From Gammaproteobacteria bacterium (GTDB lineage Bacteria; Pseudomonadota; Gammaproteobacteria; DRJJ01): 15,822 bases of DNA. The DNA lies in contig DRJJ01000331.1 of NCBI GenBank assembly GCA_011052255.1, positions 1 to 15,822 on the forward strand. Direction: 5' to 3'. Below, piece after piece: positions 1 to 8,328 of this stretch (the first letter of the stretch is position 1; every line of letters begins with the position of its first letter). The notes under the pieces are model-generated. The model worked only from the letters and a program-made list of their open reading frames with translations, ran no database searches and was not told the DNA's origin. Position numbers and translations under genes: made by a program.

Positions 1-3000
1 AAGCTGCTTTCCTTCGGCGGATAGACCACAATACGACCACCCGACAGACCCTTGCCGGTATAATCATTGGCATCACCCTCGACTTCGATGGTCACACCTT
101 TAGCCATAAACGCACCCAGACTCTGCCCGGCCGAACCGTTCAGCTTGATATGCACGGTATCATCCGGCAACAAAGCAGCACCCCATTTTTTCGCTATCTC
201 ATGCGATAACATGGTGCCAACCACACGGTTGGTATTAATCACCGGCAGTTCAATATGAACCTTTTCACCGTTATCAATCGCTGGCTGCGCCAGTTCGATT
301 ATCTGATGGTCCAGCGCATCCTCCAGGCCGTGATCCTGCTTGATGGCCTGATGTACCTGTACGTGCTCATGCGGTTTCGCGGCCGGCGTCAGGATAGGAG
401 ATAAATCCAGCCCCTGTGCCTTCCATTCGGCCAGTGAGCTGTCCATGGACAGCATATCAACACGGCCAACCATTTCGTTGATTGTACGGAAACCCAGTTC
501 GGCCATGATCTGGCGCAGATCCTTCGCAATCATGAACAGGTAGTTCACTACGTGATCGGGCTTGCCGGTAAACTTCTTGCGCAGTTCCGGATCCTGGGTA
601 GCGATGCCTACCGGGCAGGTGTTCAGGTGACACTTACGCATCATGATACAACCCAGCGTAATCAGCGGCGCGGTTGAAAAACCAAACTCCTCGGCACCCA
701 GCAATGCGGCTATTGCGACATCACGACCGGTTTTCAACTGGCCGTCAGTCTGTATCACCGTGCGTGAACGCAGATTATTCAGTACCAGTGTTTGATGGGT
801 TTCAGCCACACCCAGCTCCCACGGTAAGCCAGCATGCTTGATTGAAGTCAGCGGTGATGCGCCGGTGCCACCATCATGCCCTGCTATCACAATATGGTCG
901 GCCTTGGCCTTGGTGACGCCCGAGGCAATGGTGCCGACACCCATTTCCGAAACCAGTTTCACGCTGATACGGGCTGACGGGTTGGAATTTTTCAGATCAT
1001 GAATCAGCTGCGCCAGATCCTCGATAGAATAAATATCGTGATGCGGTGGCGGACTGATCAGACCCACTCCCGGCGTAGAATGACGGATGCTGGCAATGTT
1101 CTTGTCGACCTTGGCACCGGGCAGCTCACCACCCTCACCGGGCTTGGCGCCCTGTGAAACCTTGATCTGTAATTCATCGGCGTTGGTCAGATAATTGATC
1201 GTGACCCCAAACCGGCCGGAAGCAACCTGCTTGATAGATGAACGTTTCGAATCACCATTGGCCATCGGCTCAAAACGGGCACTGTCTTCACCGCCTTCGC
1301 CGGTGTTGGACTTGCCGCCCATGCGGTTCATCGCAATCGCGAGCGACTCATGGCTTTCTGCCGAGATCGAACCAAAACTCATCGCACCGGTCGCAAAACG
1401 CTTGACGATCTCCTTGACCGTTTGAACTTCTTCCAGCGGCACTGCGCCACCATTGGCATCCTTGTTAAAGCGCATTAAACCACGCAGGGTACACTTGCGT
1501 GTCTGTTCGTTGGCATGTTTGGCAAAGCGCCAGTAGGCACTTTCATCATTACTGCGTGCGGCCAGTTGCAGATCCGCAATCGATTGCGGATCCCACATGT
1601 GCTGATCGCCTTTCGCGCGCCAGTGGAAATCGCCATTATTCGGCAGCACCGGCAAACGTTTGTCGTCCCGTTGCGGGTAACCGCGCTGGTGACGGCGTAA
1701 CAGTTCTTCGGCCAGGGTGTCAAAATCGGCGCCCTTGATCCGACTGGGTGTACCGGCAAAACAACGTTCGATGACTGATTCTTCCAGACCTACCGCTTCA
1801 AAAATCTGCGCGCCTTTATACGAATGCAGGGTCGAAATACCCATCTTGGCCATGACCTTGAGCATGCCCTTGGCCACGCCCTTGCGATAAGCCGCAACTA
1901 TCTTGTCGTCCTCGTCATAGACATCGCCCGGCAACAGGCCATCGCGCTGCGACTGGAACAGGGATTCAAATGCAAGGTATGGATTAATCGCATCAGCACC
2001 GTAACCGATCAACAGGCAGTGGTGATGCACTTCACGTGCCTCACCGGTTTCCAGCACGATACCGATACGGGTCCGGTCATGGCTGCGCACCAGGTGATGA
2101 TGCACCGCACCGGTCGCCAGCAAGGTCGATACCGGTACGCGGTCGGCACTGATGTTACGATCGGACAGCACGATCAGACTGAAACCTTGTACGATGGCAT
2201 CACTGGCCTCGGCACAAATCCGTTGCAATGTTTGCTCGACACCGGCCTTGCCGTCTTCACGTGCAAAGGTAATATCAATGGTCTGTGCACGCCAGCCGCG
2301 GTGATCAATATGCTTGAATGCGGCCAGCTCTTCGTTGGTCAGGATAGGATGCGGCAACAGCATACGGTGTACATGTGACTCGCTGGTCTCGAGCAGATTG
2401 CCCTCGGGGCCGATATAACACTGCAGCGACATCACTACTTCTTCACGTATCGAATCAATGGCCGGGTTGGTGACCTGGGCAAACAACTGCTTGAAGTAGT
2501 CATAGATCATGCGCGTCTTGTCACTCAGACAAGCCAGTGCCTGATCGTTACCCATCGAGCCGACCGGATCGCGGCCTTCGCGTACCAGTGGCAGCAACAT
2601 AAACTGCATGGTTTCGGTGCTGTAGCCAAAGGCCTGCATACGTGCCAGCAGGGTATCCGGATTAAAACCATGCGGCTCCTGATTAGGCTGCAACAATGCC
2701 GGTACGATGCGCGCATTTTTTATCCATTCGCCATACGGGCGACTGGCAGCAAACTGGTGCTTGAGTTCTTCGTCCGGAATCATGCGCCCTTTTTCAAAAT
2801 CGATCAGGAACATCTTGCCCGGCTGCAGACGACCCTTGAACTTGACGTTTTCAGGAGGAACTTCCAGCACCCCGACTTCGGATGCCATAATCACCTTGTC
2901 ATCGTGGGTCAGGTAATAACGACTGGGTCGTAAACCATTGCGGTCGAGTACCGCACCAATATAATGACCATCAGTAAATACGATAGAGGCAGGGCCATCC

Positions 3001-4085
3001 CAGGGTTCCATCTGCGCCGAGTTATATTCATAAAAAGCGCGCTTCTCTTCCGACATGGCTTCGTCGTTCTGCCAGGCCTCGGGCACCATCATGGTGATGG
3101 CCTCCTGCAGGGTGCGGCCGGTCATCAGCAGAAATTCCAGCACGTTATCAAAGCTGCCAGAGTCGGAACAATCGGGTTCAACAATCGGGAACAGTTTTTT
3201 CAGGTCTTCGCCAAACAGCTCACTTTCACACATCCCTTCACGGGCGCGCATCCAGTTGATATTGCCCAGACGGGTATTGATCTCACCGTTATGGCTCATA
3301 AAACGATTAGGCTGAGCGCGATCCCATGACGGGAAGGTGTTGGTTGAAAAACGTGAATGCACCATGGCCAGGTGGGCCTGGTAATCCTCGTCAACCAGGT
3401 CGGCATAAAAACGCATCACCTGATCCGGGATCAGCATACCTTTATAGACCATCACTTTGCTGGACAGGCTGCAGATGTAAAACAGGTCACGCTGCGACAG
3501 GGTTTCGTCAGAACGAATCGCATGTGTGGCGGCCTTGCGTAGCAGGTACAGTTTGCGTTCAAAGGCATCGCCTTCGATATTGCTGCCCGCCTTAACAAAC
3601 AACTGTTCGATAACCGGCATCGCCGCAAGTGCGGTCGGTCCGATATCGGCATGAATCGGGTCTGCGGGCAGCTTGCGCCAACCCAACAACTCCTGGCCAA
3701 GCTCGCTGATCAGGCTCTCTACGCGCTGCTTACACAACGAACGCTGGCTATCATCTGTCGGCAGAAACACGTTACCGGCTGCGTAGCTGCCTGGATTCGG
3801 TAAATCAAGACCCAGGTCAGCCTTCGCAACCTTGGTAAAGAAACCATGCGGCAGGCTGGTCATCATACCGGCGCCATCACCGGTGTTTTTCTCACAGCCG
3901 CAGGCGCCACGGTGCACCATGCGCCGCAGGATATGATCTGCATCGAGTATTATCTGGTGGCTGGCCCTGCCCTTGATATCCGCAACAAAGCCGACGCCGC
4001 AGTTTTCATGCTCAAACGCCGGGTCATAAAGTCCCTGTTTTTCTGGAAAACCTGTCCTGTTTCGCCCTGTCAGTGACTTCACCAT
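1..4085 (-). CDS. gltB: Glutamate synthase large (alpha) subunit, 3' end cut by window edge
   Basis: Catalyses reductive transfer of the glutamine amide to 2-oxoglutarate, giving two glutamates, in the cytoplasm with the GltD small subunit. 1361 codons are visible; the family is usually about 1480-1550 residues, so only the C-terminal end is missing. The class-II amidotransferase domain begins at the conserved ENCGVGF, making Cys29 the expected N-terminal nucleophile after a short propeptide. The FMN-binding synthase domain (about 850-1230) shows GAMSFGSIS near residue 900, GGKSNTGEGGED near 925 and GGTGASPLTS near 1073. The [3Fe-4S] ligands appear as C-x5-C-x4-C at 1146, 1152 and 1157. The GXGXG helix domain begins near 1290. 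The ATG at 4085 has GAGG six bases upstream. No in-frame stop is present. gltD is not in the window and would be expected beyond the left edge. Identification is very secure. Confidence 0.97.
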   Translation of the reverse strand, partial: MVKSLTGRNRTGFPEKQGLYDPAFEHENCGVGFVADIKGRASHQIILDADHILRRMVHRGACGCEKNTGDGAGMMTSLPHGFFTKVAKADLGLDLPNPGSYAAGNVFLPTDDSQRSLCKQRVESLISELGQELLGWRKLPADPIHADIGPTALAAMPVIEQLFVKAGSNIEGDAFERKLYLLRKAATHAIRSDETLSQRDLFYICSLSSKVMVYKGMLIPDQVMRFYADLVDEDYQAHLAMVHSRFSTNTFPSWDRAQPNRFMSHNGEINTRLGNINWMRAREGMCESELFGEDLKKLFPIVEPDCSDSGSFDNVLEFLLMTGRTLQEAITMMVPEAWQNDEAMSEEKRAFYEYNSAQMEPWDGPASIVFTDGHYIGAVLDRNGLRPSRYYLTHDDKVIMASEVGVLEVPPENVKFKGRLQPGKMFLIDFEKGRMIPDEELKHQFAASRPYGEWIKNARIVPALLQPNQEPHGFNPDTLLARMQAFGYSTETMQFMLLPLVREGRDPVGSMGNDQALACLSDKTRMIYDYFKQLFAQVTNPAIDSIREEVVMSLQCYIGPEGNLLETSESHVHRMLLPHPILTNEELAAFKHIDHRGWRAQTIDITFAREDGKAGVEQTLQRICAEASDAIVQGFSLIVLSDRNISADRVPVSTLLATGAVHHHLVRSHDRTRIGIVLETGEAREVHHHCLLIGYGADAINPYLAFESLFQSQRDGLLPGDVYDEDDKIVAAYRKGVAKGMLKVMAKMGISTLHSYKGAQIFEAVGLEESVIERCFAGTPSRIKGADFDTLAEELLRRHQRGYPQRDDKRLPVLPNNGDFHWRAKGDQHMWDPQSIADLQLAARSNDESAYWRFAKHANEQTRKCTLRGLMRFNKDANGGAVPLEEVQTVKEIVKRFATGAMSFGSISAESHESLAIAMNRMGGKSNTGEGGEDSARFEPMANGDSKRSSIKQVASGRFGVTINYLTNADELQIKVSQGAKPGEGGELPGAKVDKNIASIRHSTPGVGLISPPPHHDIYSIEDLAQLIHDLKNSNPSARISVKLVSEMGVGTIASGVTKAKADHIVIAGHDGGTGASPLTSIKHAGLPWELGVAETHQTLVLNNLRSRTVIQTDGQLKTGRDVAIAALLGAEEFGFSTAPLITLGCIMMRKCHLNTCPVGIATQDPELRKKFTGKPDHVVNYLFMIAKDLRQIMAELGFRTINEMVGRVDMLSMDSSLAEWKAQGLDLSPILTPAAKPHEHVQVHQAIKQDHGLEDALDHQIIELAQPAIDNGEKVHIELPVINTNRVVGTMLSHEIAKKWGAALLPDDTVHIKLNGSAGQSLGAFMAKGVTIEVEGDANDYTGKGLSGGRIVVYPPKESS

Positions 4086-4123
4086 ATGCTGCCTCAAACC
4101 TGATAAATCTTATAACATTATGA

Positions 4124-4129
4124 ATTATA
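4124..4129 (-). promoter_or_regulatory. Possible -10 element for gltB
   Basis: On the minus strand an exact TATAAT lies about 40 nt upstream of the gltB ATG in an AT-rich stretch. The hexamer at 17-nt spacing (ATACGG) is a poor -35, so this would need an activator or be a chance match. The rest of the 4086-4272 spacer shows no other convincing element. Confidence 0.25.
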
Positions 4130-4272
4130 TAGTTTTGATACCGTGCCCGTATCTGGCGCGCAGAAAACCTGCCGTTTGCTATAGACAAACGCGGCCGGTC
4201 ATTGTATCGGACTAGCAATGGGAAAGAAAGATTACGCGCATCTGAAGCGCTAACTTATTGTCTTACAAGGGT

Positions 4273-4776
4273 TTATGTACCACCAAAACGCCAGTTCCAG
4301 CTCACCCCGCCGGCCACCGCCTCGGGATGATAGCGATGAACCCGCTGCTCGATACTGGCTACATTTTTCATCGGTGTATCAACCATTAACAGGACCTCGC
4401 GATGCCTCAGTGCCTGCTCGAATTCATGTATCGGTACATCAGGCAACAGCGTGACAGCCAGCCCAGCCAGAAAGGTTACCAGCATCACGGCCAGTGATCC
4501 TGCTATGGTCAGCACAGATGAGGTCAGCAGACCAATAAACAATACAAAAAGTGCCGCAAAAAACACCCCGAGGTTGGTATTCCACAGGATGCGTTCCAGC
4601 TGGTGCGGCCAGTCACCATGGATATCCTGCAACTCAGCCGGCAGGTCGGCGGCATCAAGACTCGATCCGGTCTTGATGTGGAAACGTAACGATTGCTTAC
4701 CCGCGCTGCGTAAATCATTGATTACACACATACAATGCTCTGCATCGGGTATCAGGAAATAGAGTCTTCTGTCCAC
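4273..4776 (-). CDS. Two-helix inner-membrane protein of unknown function
   Basis: 167 residues. The N-terminal segment (1-60) starts RRLYFLIPDAEH, which resembles a family of proteobacterial membrane proteins that I recall only as uncharacterised, possibly related to DUF1269. Two hydrophobic helices follow at about 68-86 and 90-111. The C-terminal soluble part contains EFEQALRHREVLLMVDTP and EQRVHRYHPEA, again like that family. The layout suggests a ferredoxin-like soluble fold split by a helical hairpin, but this is inference. The start is GTG at 4776, chosen because a very strong AGGAGG sits 7-8 bases upstream. It lies 58 nt downstream of the DsrC-like gene on the same strand and is probably co-transcribed with it. 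No enzymatic residues are evident and I assign no function. Confidence 0.85.
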   Translation of the reverse strand: MDRRLYFLIPDAEHCMCVINDLRSAGKQSLRFHIKTGSSLDAADLPAELQDIHGDWPHQLERILWNTNLGVFFAALFVLFIGLLTSSVLTIAGSLAVMLVTFLAGLAVTLLPDVPIHEFEQALRHREVLLMVDTPMKNVASIEQRVHRYHPEAVAGGVSWNWRFGGT

Positions 4777-4814
4777 CGTACACCTCCTCTGGAGATTGGC
4801 CGGTACATACCCTC

Positions 4815-4831
4815 CCTGGTTTTATACCAGG
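4815..4831 (-). other. Intercistronic hairpin after the DsrC-like gene
   Basis: CCTGGT and ACCAGG form a perfect 6-bp stem around a 5-nt AT loop, just downstream of the DsrC-like stop codon (4835) and upstream of the GTG of the membrane protein. There is no U-run after it on the minus strand, so it is more likely an mRNA-stability or processing element than a terminator. Confidence 0.4.
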
Positions 4832-4834
4832 TTC

Positions 4835-5230
4835 TTACTGCAAGTACGCCTGTGCCTCCTCTCCCGGATTCGGCAGTCCGGCGATACGCCAGACATCGCG
4901 ACCATGCATGTCAAAATAGGTATCGATACAGTGGCGATCCAGGCTGGCGCAATGGCAGACATGGCGCAGGCTGGGATTGCCACCCTGCTGTTTATATGAT
5001 GCTCGTAAGGCATGAATAATGGCCCAGCGCTGTGGCGTTAGCGACCAGCCCGCCCGTTCGGCCAGATAATCGGCAAGGCCTTCGTCCCATTTGTCTAAAT
5101 CAATCAGGTAGCCGTCACGATCAAAACGCAATCCCAGAAGGATTTCATGTGGGCTCAGCGTCTGACTGTGCTGGCCCTGGTATGCATGAAATGGCCACGG
5201 GTAAACAGGGTAATTTCTATGGTGATACAT
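4835..5230 (-). CDS. DsrC/TusE-family protein lacking the redox cysteines
   Basis: 131 residues. Family members accept sulfur as persulfide on C-terminal cysteines (TusE in tRNA 2-thiolation, DsrC in dissimilatory sulfur metabolism). Family features seen are FDRDGYLIDLDKWDEGLADYLAE (35-57, key residues G40, W48), GWSLTPQRWAIIHALRASY (61-79) and RIAGLPNP (115-122). The residue before RIAGLP, normally Cys in DsrC, is Trp114. The tail ends GEEAQAYLQ instead of the usual Cys-X end, so both arm cysteines are absent. Three other cysteines occur at 92, 94 and 101. The N-terminal 25 residues are Tyr/His/Pro-rich and not family-typical. The ATG has GGAGGGG about 8 bases upstream. It diverges from a YeeE-type transporter, which supports a sulfur link. 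It may be a regulatory or scaffold paralogue rather than a sulfur carrier. TusE itself is unlikely. Confidence 0.82.
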   Translation of the reverse strand: MYHHRNYPVYPWPFHAYQGQHSQTLSPHEILLGLRFDRDGYLIDLDKWDEGLADYLAERAGWSLTPQRWAIIHALRASYKQQGGNPSLRHVCHCASLDRHCIDTYFDMHGRDVWRIAGLPNPGEEAQAYLQ

Positions 5231-5416
5231 GGTAACTGCCCCTCCATAACGGGTGGAAAAGAAACAGCTCTATGACGTATTACATTACAGGTATAGTCTG
5301 CCGGGTTGCACTAGTCAAATTTACCCGCTGCCTTCATAAATCCCCGTAATTTTAGCTAATAGCACACACTTCTATGGCCCAGGCCTCACAGCACAAACAG
5401 CATAATCTGCATACTA

Positions 5417-5432
5417 TTAATCTACGGATTAA
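5417..5432. promoter_or_regulatory. Inverted repeat upstream of the YeeE-type transporter
   Basis: TTAATC-TACG-GATTAA is a perfect 6-bp dyad with a 4-nt spacer, about 75 nt upstream of the transporter start and about 190 nt upstream of the divergent DsrC-like gene. It has the size of a homodimer operator and slightly resembles the FNR/CRP layout (5-bp arms, 4-nt gap) but not the FNR consensus. No clear -35/-10 pair could be assigned in 5231-5507. Confidence 0.35.
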
Positions 5433-5507
5433 GGATCATCCTCTTTACAATAAATGGGGCGCAACAGGAAGCCCGTGCCACCAGATAATGACGATGAGGA
5501 AAGAACC

Positions 5508-6626
5508 ATGGACAACGAGTTCAACATGGTAATTGTTAGCGGTGCATTGATTATTGGACTGATATTCGGTGCCGTCATCCAGCGCAGCCGTTTTTGCATG
5601 GCTGCAGTGGTTTCCAATATGGTATTAATGGGAGACCGCCGCCATTTGCATGCATGGATGGTCACCATGCTGATCGCCATTGCGGGTGGTTTTATCCTGG
5701 AGTTCAGCGGGCTGGTCGACATCAGCCTGTCGTCATACCGTGATGGTCACATCAATGTGGCCGGCACCCTGTTCGGCGGCATGCTGTTCGGTATCGGTGC
5801 CATCTTCGCCGGTGGTTGTATTGGCCGGGTACTGACCCAGACCGGCGAGGGTAATCTGGGTGCCTTGCTGGCGCTGCTGACACTCGCCTTTGGTGCCACG
5901 GCCAGCTATGTTGGTTTTATTGAACCCATGCGTCTGTGGATGGACCAACTGGTTAGCTATCAGGCCAGTAGTGGTGATGCCTCACTCAGTACATTGCTTA
6001 ACGTGCCTTTGTGGGTTCCGGCGACTGTTATCAGTTCCCTGATTGCCCTGTATCTGTACCGACACCGACATCACGATATCAGCCCGCGCTTGTTATTTGC
6101 CGGTGCAGTGGTAGGCCTGTTGGTACTAGCCGGGTGGTTACTGACAGGCTGGATTGGCGCTGATGAATTTACCGATATGGCGCCACACTCAGTGACCTTT
6201 TCCGGACCCATTGCCAGCAGTGCGCTGTTGCTAAGCATTGGTAACATGCCTGCCAGCCTGTTTGGTGTCAGCCTGGTAGTCGGCACCCTGCTTGGGTCAT
6301 TTCTGAGCGCAGTGTTGACACGTACGTTCCGTATCACACCACCCAATCCGACCAGCATCGGTCGCATACTGGTCGGCGGGTTTATGATGGGAACCGGCGC
6401 GATTTGCGCAGGCGGCTGTAATATCGGACAGGGCGTAACCGGTTTTTCAACGCTATCAGTAGAGTCAATATTTGCGGTAGTCGCCATCTTCTCCGGCATG
6501 TATGTCGGCGTTAAATGGCTACAGTTTTCAGAAAACCACGGTTATTTATGGAAGATGCCGCGTCTGCGCCTGCATCAATCGCGGCAGGGGCCACAGCCGG
6601 ATGCCGAGCAAGTAGTAGCATCCTGA
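5508..6626 (+). CDS. YeeE/YedE family sulfur-compound (thiosulfate) transporter
   Basis: 372-residue polytopic inner-membrane protein. The family imports thiosulfate or related sulfur compounds through a relay of conserved cysteines. The three expected positions are visible: QRSRFC (Cys30), FAGGCIGR (Cys104) and CAGGCNIGQG (Cys304, plus Cys300). The halves are pseudo-repeated, each with GxxFGxGAIxAGGC-like sequence, and about nine to ten hydrophobic helices can be read. The ATG at 5508 is preferred because GAGGAAAG lies 5 bases upstream. The upstream in-frame ATG at 5454 would add 18 polar residues and has no Shine-Dalgarno. The gene diverges from the DsrC-like protein; YeeE-type transporters are often paired with small sulfur carriers such as TusA, and here the partner has the DsrC fold. 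The exact substrate is inferred from the family. Confidence 0.9.
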   Translation: MDNEFNMVIVSGALIIGLIFGAVIQRSRFCMAAVVSNMVLMGDRRHLHAWMVTMLIAIAGGFILEFSGLVDISLSSYRDGHINVAGTLFGGMLFGIGAIFAGGCIGRVLTQTGEGNLGALLALLTLAFGATASYVGFIEPMRLWMDQLVSYQASSGDASLSTLLNVPLWVPATVISSLIALYLYRHRHHDISPRLLFAGAVVGLLVLAGWLLTGWIGADEFTDMAPHSVTFSGPIASSALLLSIGNMPASLFGVSLVVGTLLGSFLSAVLTRTFRITPPNPTSIGRILVGGFMMGTGAICAGGCNIGQGVTGFSTLSVESIFAVVAIFSGMYVGVKWLQFSENHGYLWKMPRLRLHQSRQGPQPDAEQVVAS

Positions 6627-6648
6627 GCAGGTCCGAAACGTCAGGGAA

Positions 6649-6666
6649 TGGCCCACGGACGGGCCA
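6649..6666. terminator. Hairpin between convergent transporter and pntB genes
   Basis: TGGCCC and GGGCCA form a perfect 6-bp GC-rich stem with a 6-nt loop in the 48-nt gap between two convergent stop codons. No T-run follows on either strand, so it is at best a weak bidirectional or Rho-assisted terminator. Confidence 0.35.
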
Positions 6667-6674
6667 GAGACACC

Positions 6675-8039
6675 CTAAACGCTTTTAACCCCCTGCACCA
6701 GTTCACCGACCATCTCCTGGCCATCGCCATACAGCATGCGTGTCTTGTCATCATAGAACAAAGCGTTTTCGATGCCCGAGAAACCGGTACCCTGGCCACG
6801 CTTGATCACAATAATATTTTTTGCCTTGTCAGCATCCAGTATCGGCATCCCGTATATTGGGCTTTCCGGATTACTGCGAGCCATCGGGTTCACGACATCG
6901 TTGGCACCTATGACCAATGCCACGTCACAGTTAACAAATTCCTCGTTGATTTCATCCAGATCATAAATCAGGTCATAAGGCACGCCGGCCTCAGCCAGCA
7001 AGACATTCATGTGTCCCGGCATACGACCGGCAACCGGATGAATCGCAAACTTGACGGTAACATCCCGATCAATCAGTTGTTTCGACAGTTCCCAGATTTT
7101 GTGCTGCGCCTGCGCAACCGCCATACCATAGCCCGGTACGATAATAACCTTGTTCGCAAATGCCATCATTACACCGGCATCATCTGCATCGATCGGTTTT
7201 AGCGCACCCTCAACCTCCTGTTCCGAGGTGCTGCCGCTGGCACCAAACGAGCTGAACAACACATTGGTAATAGGCCGATTCATCGCCCTTGCCATTAACT
7301 GGGTCAGCAAGGTTCCGGCAGAACCGACCACCGTACCGGCGATAATCATCGCCGCGTTATTCAGTACGAAGCCTTCCAGCGCCACTGCCAATCCGGTCAG
7401 CGCATTAAACAGCGAAATAACCACAGGCATATCGGCACCACCGATAGGCAGCGTCATCATGACTCCGAACACCAGTGCCATCACAAAAAATATTGCGATA
7501 ACGGTAACATTCGGGTCAACAAATCCGATGTAAACACCACTGACTACGGTAATAGTAAACAAGAACAGGTTGATCATCTGCATCATCGGCAAGCGCACCG
7601 CCTTGCGTAACCATCCCTGTAATTTCGCAAACGCAATCAGACTGCCACTGAAAGAGATAGCGCCAATCAATGCACCCAGAACAGCCAGATTCATATGTAC
7701 GATATTGTGCTCGCCGGTTTTAACCAGCTCGACTGCTGCAATTGCTGCGGCCGCGCCACCACCCATACCGTTATACAATGCAATCATCTGCGGCATATCG
7801 GTCATTGCAACACGTTTGCCAGAGACATAGGCGATCACCGAACCCATGATGATGGCCACCAGCATCAGCGCAATATTTTCCAGTTCAGGTATCGCAAAGG
7901 TTGCCAGTGTGGCTGCCATCATACCGGCGCCGGCCCAGAGTATGCCGCCACGTGCAGTGGCTGGCGAGCTCATACGCTTTAATCCAAAAATAAACAGGAA
8001 GGCGGCGACGAAATAAATAGCCTCGATCAGGTTATCCAT
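6675..8039 (-). CDS. pntB: Proton-translocating NAD(P) transhydrogenase, beta subunit
   Basis: 454 residues. Carries most of membrane domain II and the NADP(H)-binding domain III of the enzyme that uses the proton gradient to reduce NADP+ with NADH. Residues 1-265 hold about eight to nine hydrophobic helices. Domain III starts near 290, with the nucleotide-binding VPGYGMAVAQAQH (301-313), HPVAGRMPGHMNVLLAEA (334-351), VIGANDVVNP (376-385) and IKRGQGTGF (412-420). The start ATG at 8039 has AAGGAGAAG just upstream. A longer in-frame ATG at 8093 adds an unrelated basic peptide lying over pntAB and is rejected. It overlaps the end of pntAB by 8 nt, implying translational coupling. The residue matching E. 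coli beta-His91 appears to be Tyr89, as expected where the channel histidine sits in PntAB. Confidence 0.97.
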   Translation of the reverse strand: MDNLIEAIYFVAAFLFIFGLKRMSSPATARGGILWAGAGMMAATLATFAIPELENIALMLVAIIMGSVIAYVSGKRVAMTDMPQMIALYNGMGGGAAAAIAAVELVKTGEHNIVHMNLAVLGALIGAISFSGSLIAFAKLQGWLRKAVRLPMMQMINLFLFTITVVSGVYIGFVDPNVTVIAIFFVMALVFGVMMTLPIGGADMPVVISLFNALTGLAVALEGFVLNNAAMIIAGTVVGSAGTLLTQLMARAMNRPITNVLFSSFGASGSTSEQEVEGALKPIDADDAGVMMAFANKVIIVPGYGMAVAQAQHKIWELSKQLIDRDVTVKFAIHPVAGRMPGHMNVLLAEAGVPYDLIYDLDEINEEFVNCDVALVIGANDVVNPMARSNPESPIYGMPILDADKAKNIIVIKRGQGTGFSGIENALFYDDKTRMLYGDGQEMVGELVQGVKSV

Positions 8040-8328
8040 TCTTCTTCTCCTTACTGCTCTTGAACATTTCCAGCATGCGCTCGGTGACCACATAACCGCC
8101 GACTGCGTTCATCGATGCCAGCAATACGCCGAAAAAGCCGATTGCCTGTTCAGTCGTTGTGTCGGCATGTCCCAGTGCGATCATGGCTCCCACCAGCACA
8201 ATGCCGTGAACAAAATTGGAACCGGACATCAGCGGTGTATGTAAAATCACCGGAACCCTGCTGATCACTTCATAGCCGGTAAATGCAGCCAGCATGAATA
8301 TATAGAGTGCTGTAAAACCTTCAATCAT
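8032..8328 (-). CDS. pntAB: NAD(P) transhydrogenase, membrane part of alpha subunit (alpha-2)
   Basis: 98 residues, three hydrophobic helices. This is the separate membrane fragment of the alpha subunit found in three-gene transhydrogenases such as those of Rhodospirillum rubrum and Thermus. The diagnostic stretch EVISRVPVILHTPLMSGSNF (20-39) is followed by VHGIV. His41 is the likely counterpart of the proton-channel histidine described for the Thermus alpha-2 subunit (alpha-His42). The C-terminus is short and charged (KSSKEKKNG). Its ATG overlaps the pntAA stop as ATGA and its own stop lies 8 nt inside pntB, so all three genes are translationally coupled. Confidence 0.96.
   Translation of the reverse strand: MIEGFTALYIFMLAAFTGYEVISRVPVILHTPLMSGSNFVHGIVLVGAMIALGHADTTTEQAIGFFGVLLASMNAVGGYVVTERMLEMFKSSKEKKNG

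Noticed and set aside
1824..2378. 184-codon plus-strand ORF inside the glutamate synthase gene
   Set aside because: It is antisense to strongly conserved GltB sequence, has no ribosome site, and its composition mirrors codon bias of the opposite strand.
5454..5507. Upstream ATG and 18-residue extension of the YeeE-type transporter
   Set aside because: No ribosome site, hydrophilic non-family extension, and a strong Shine-Dalgarno directly before the internal ATG at 5508.
6648..7202. 184-codon plus-strand ORF over the 3' end of pntB
   Set aside because: Antisense shadow of the NADP-binding domain; the real gene is complete and in frame on the minus strand.
8040..8093. N-terminal extension of PntB
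   Set aside because: It lies within pntAB in another frame, encodes a Cys/Arg-rich peptide unlike any PntB, and the ATG at 8039 has a strong ribosome site.
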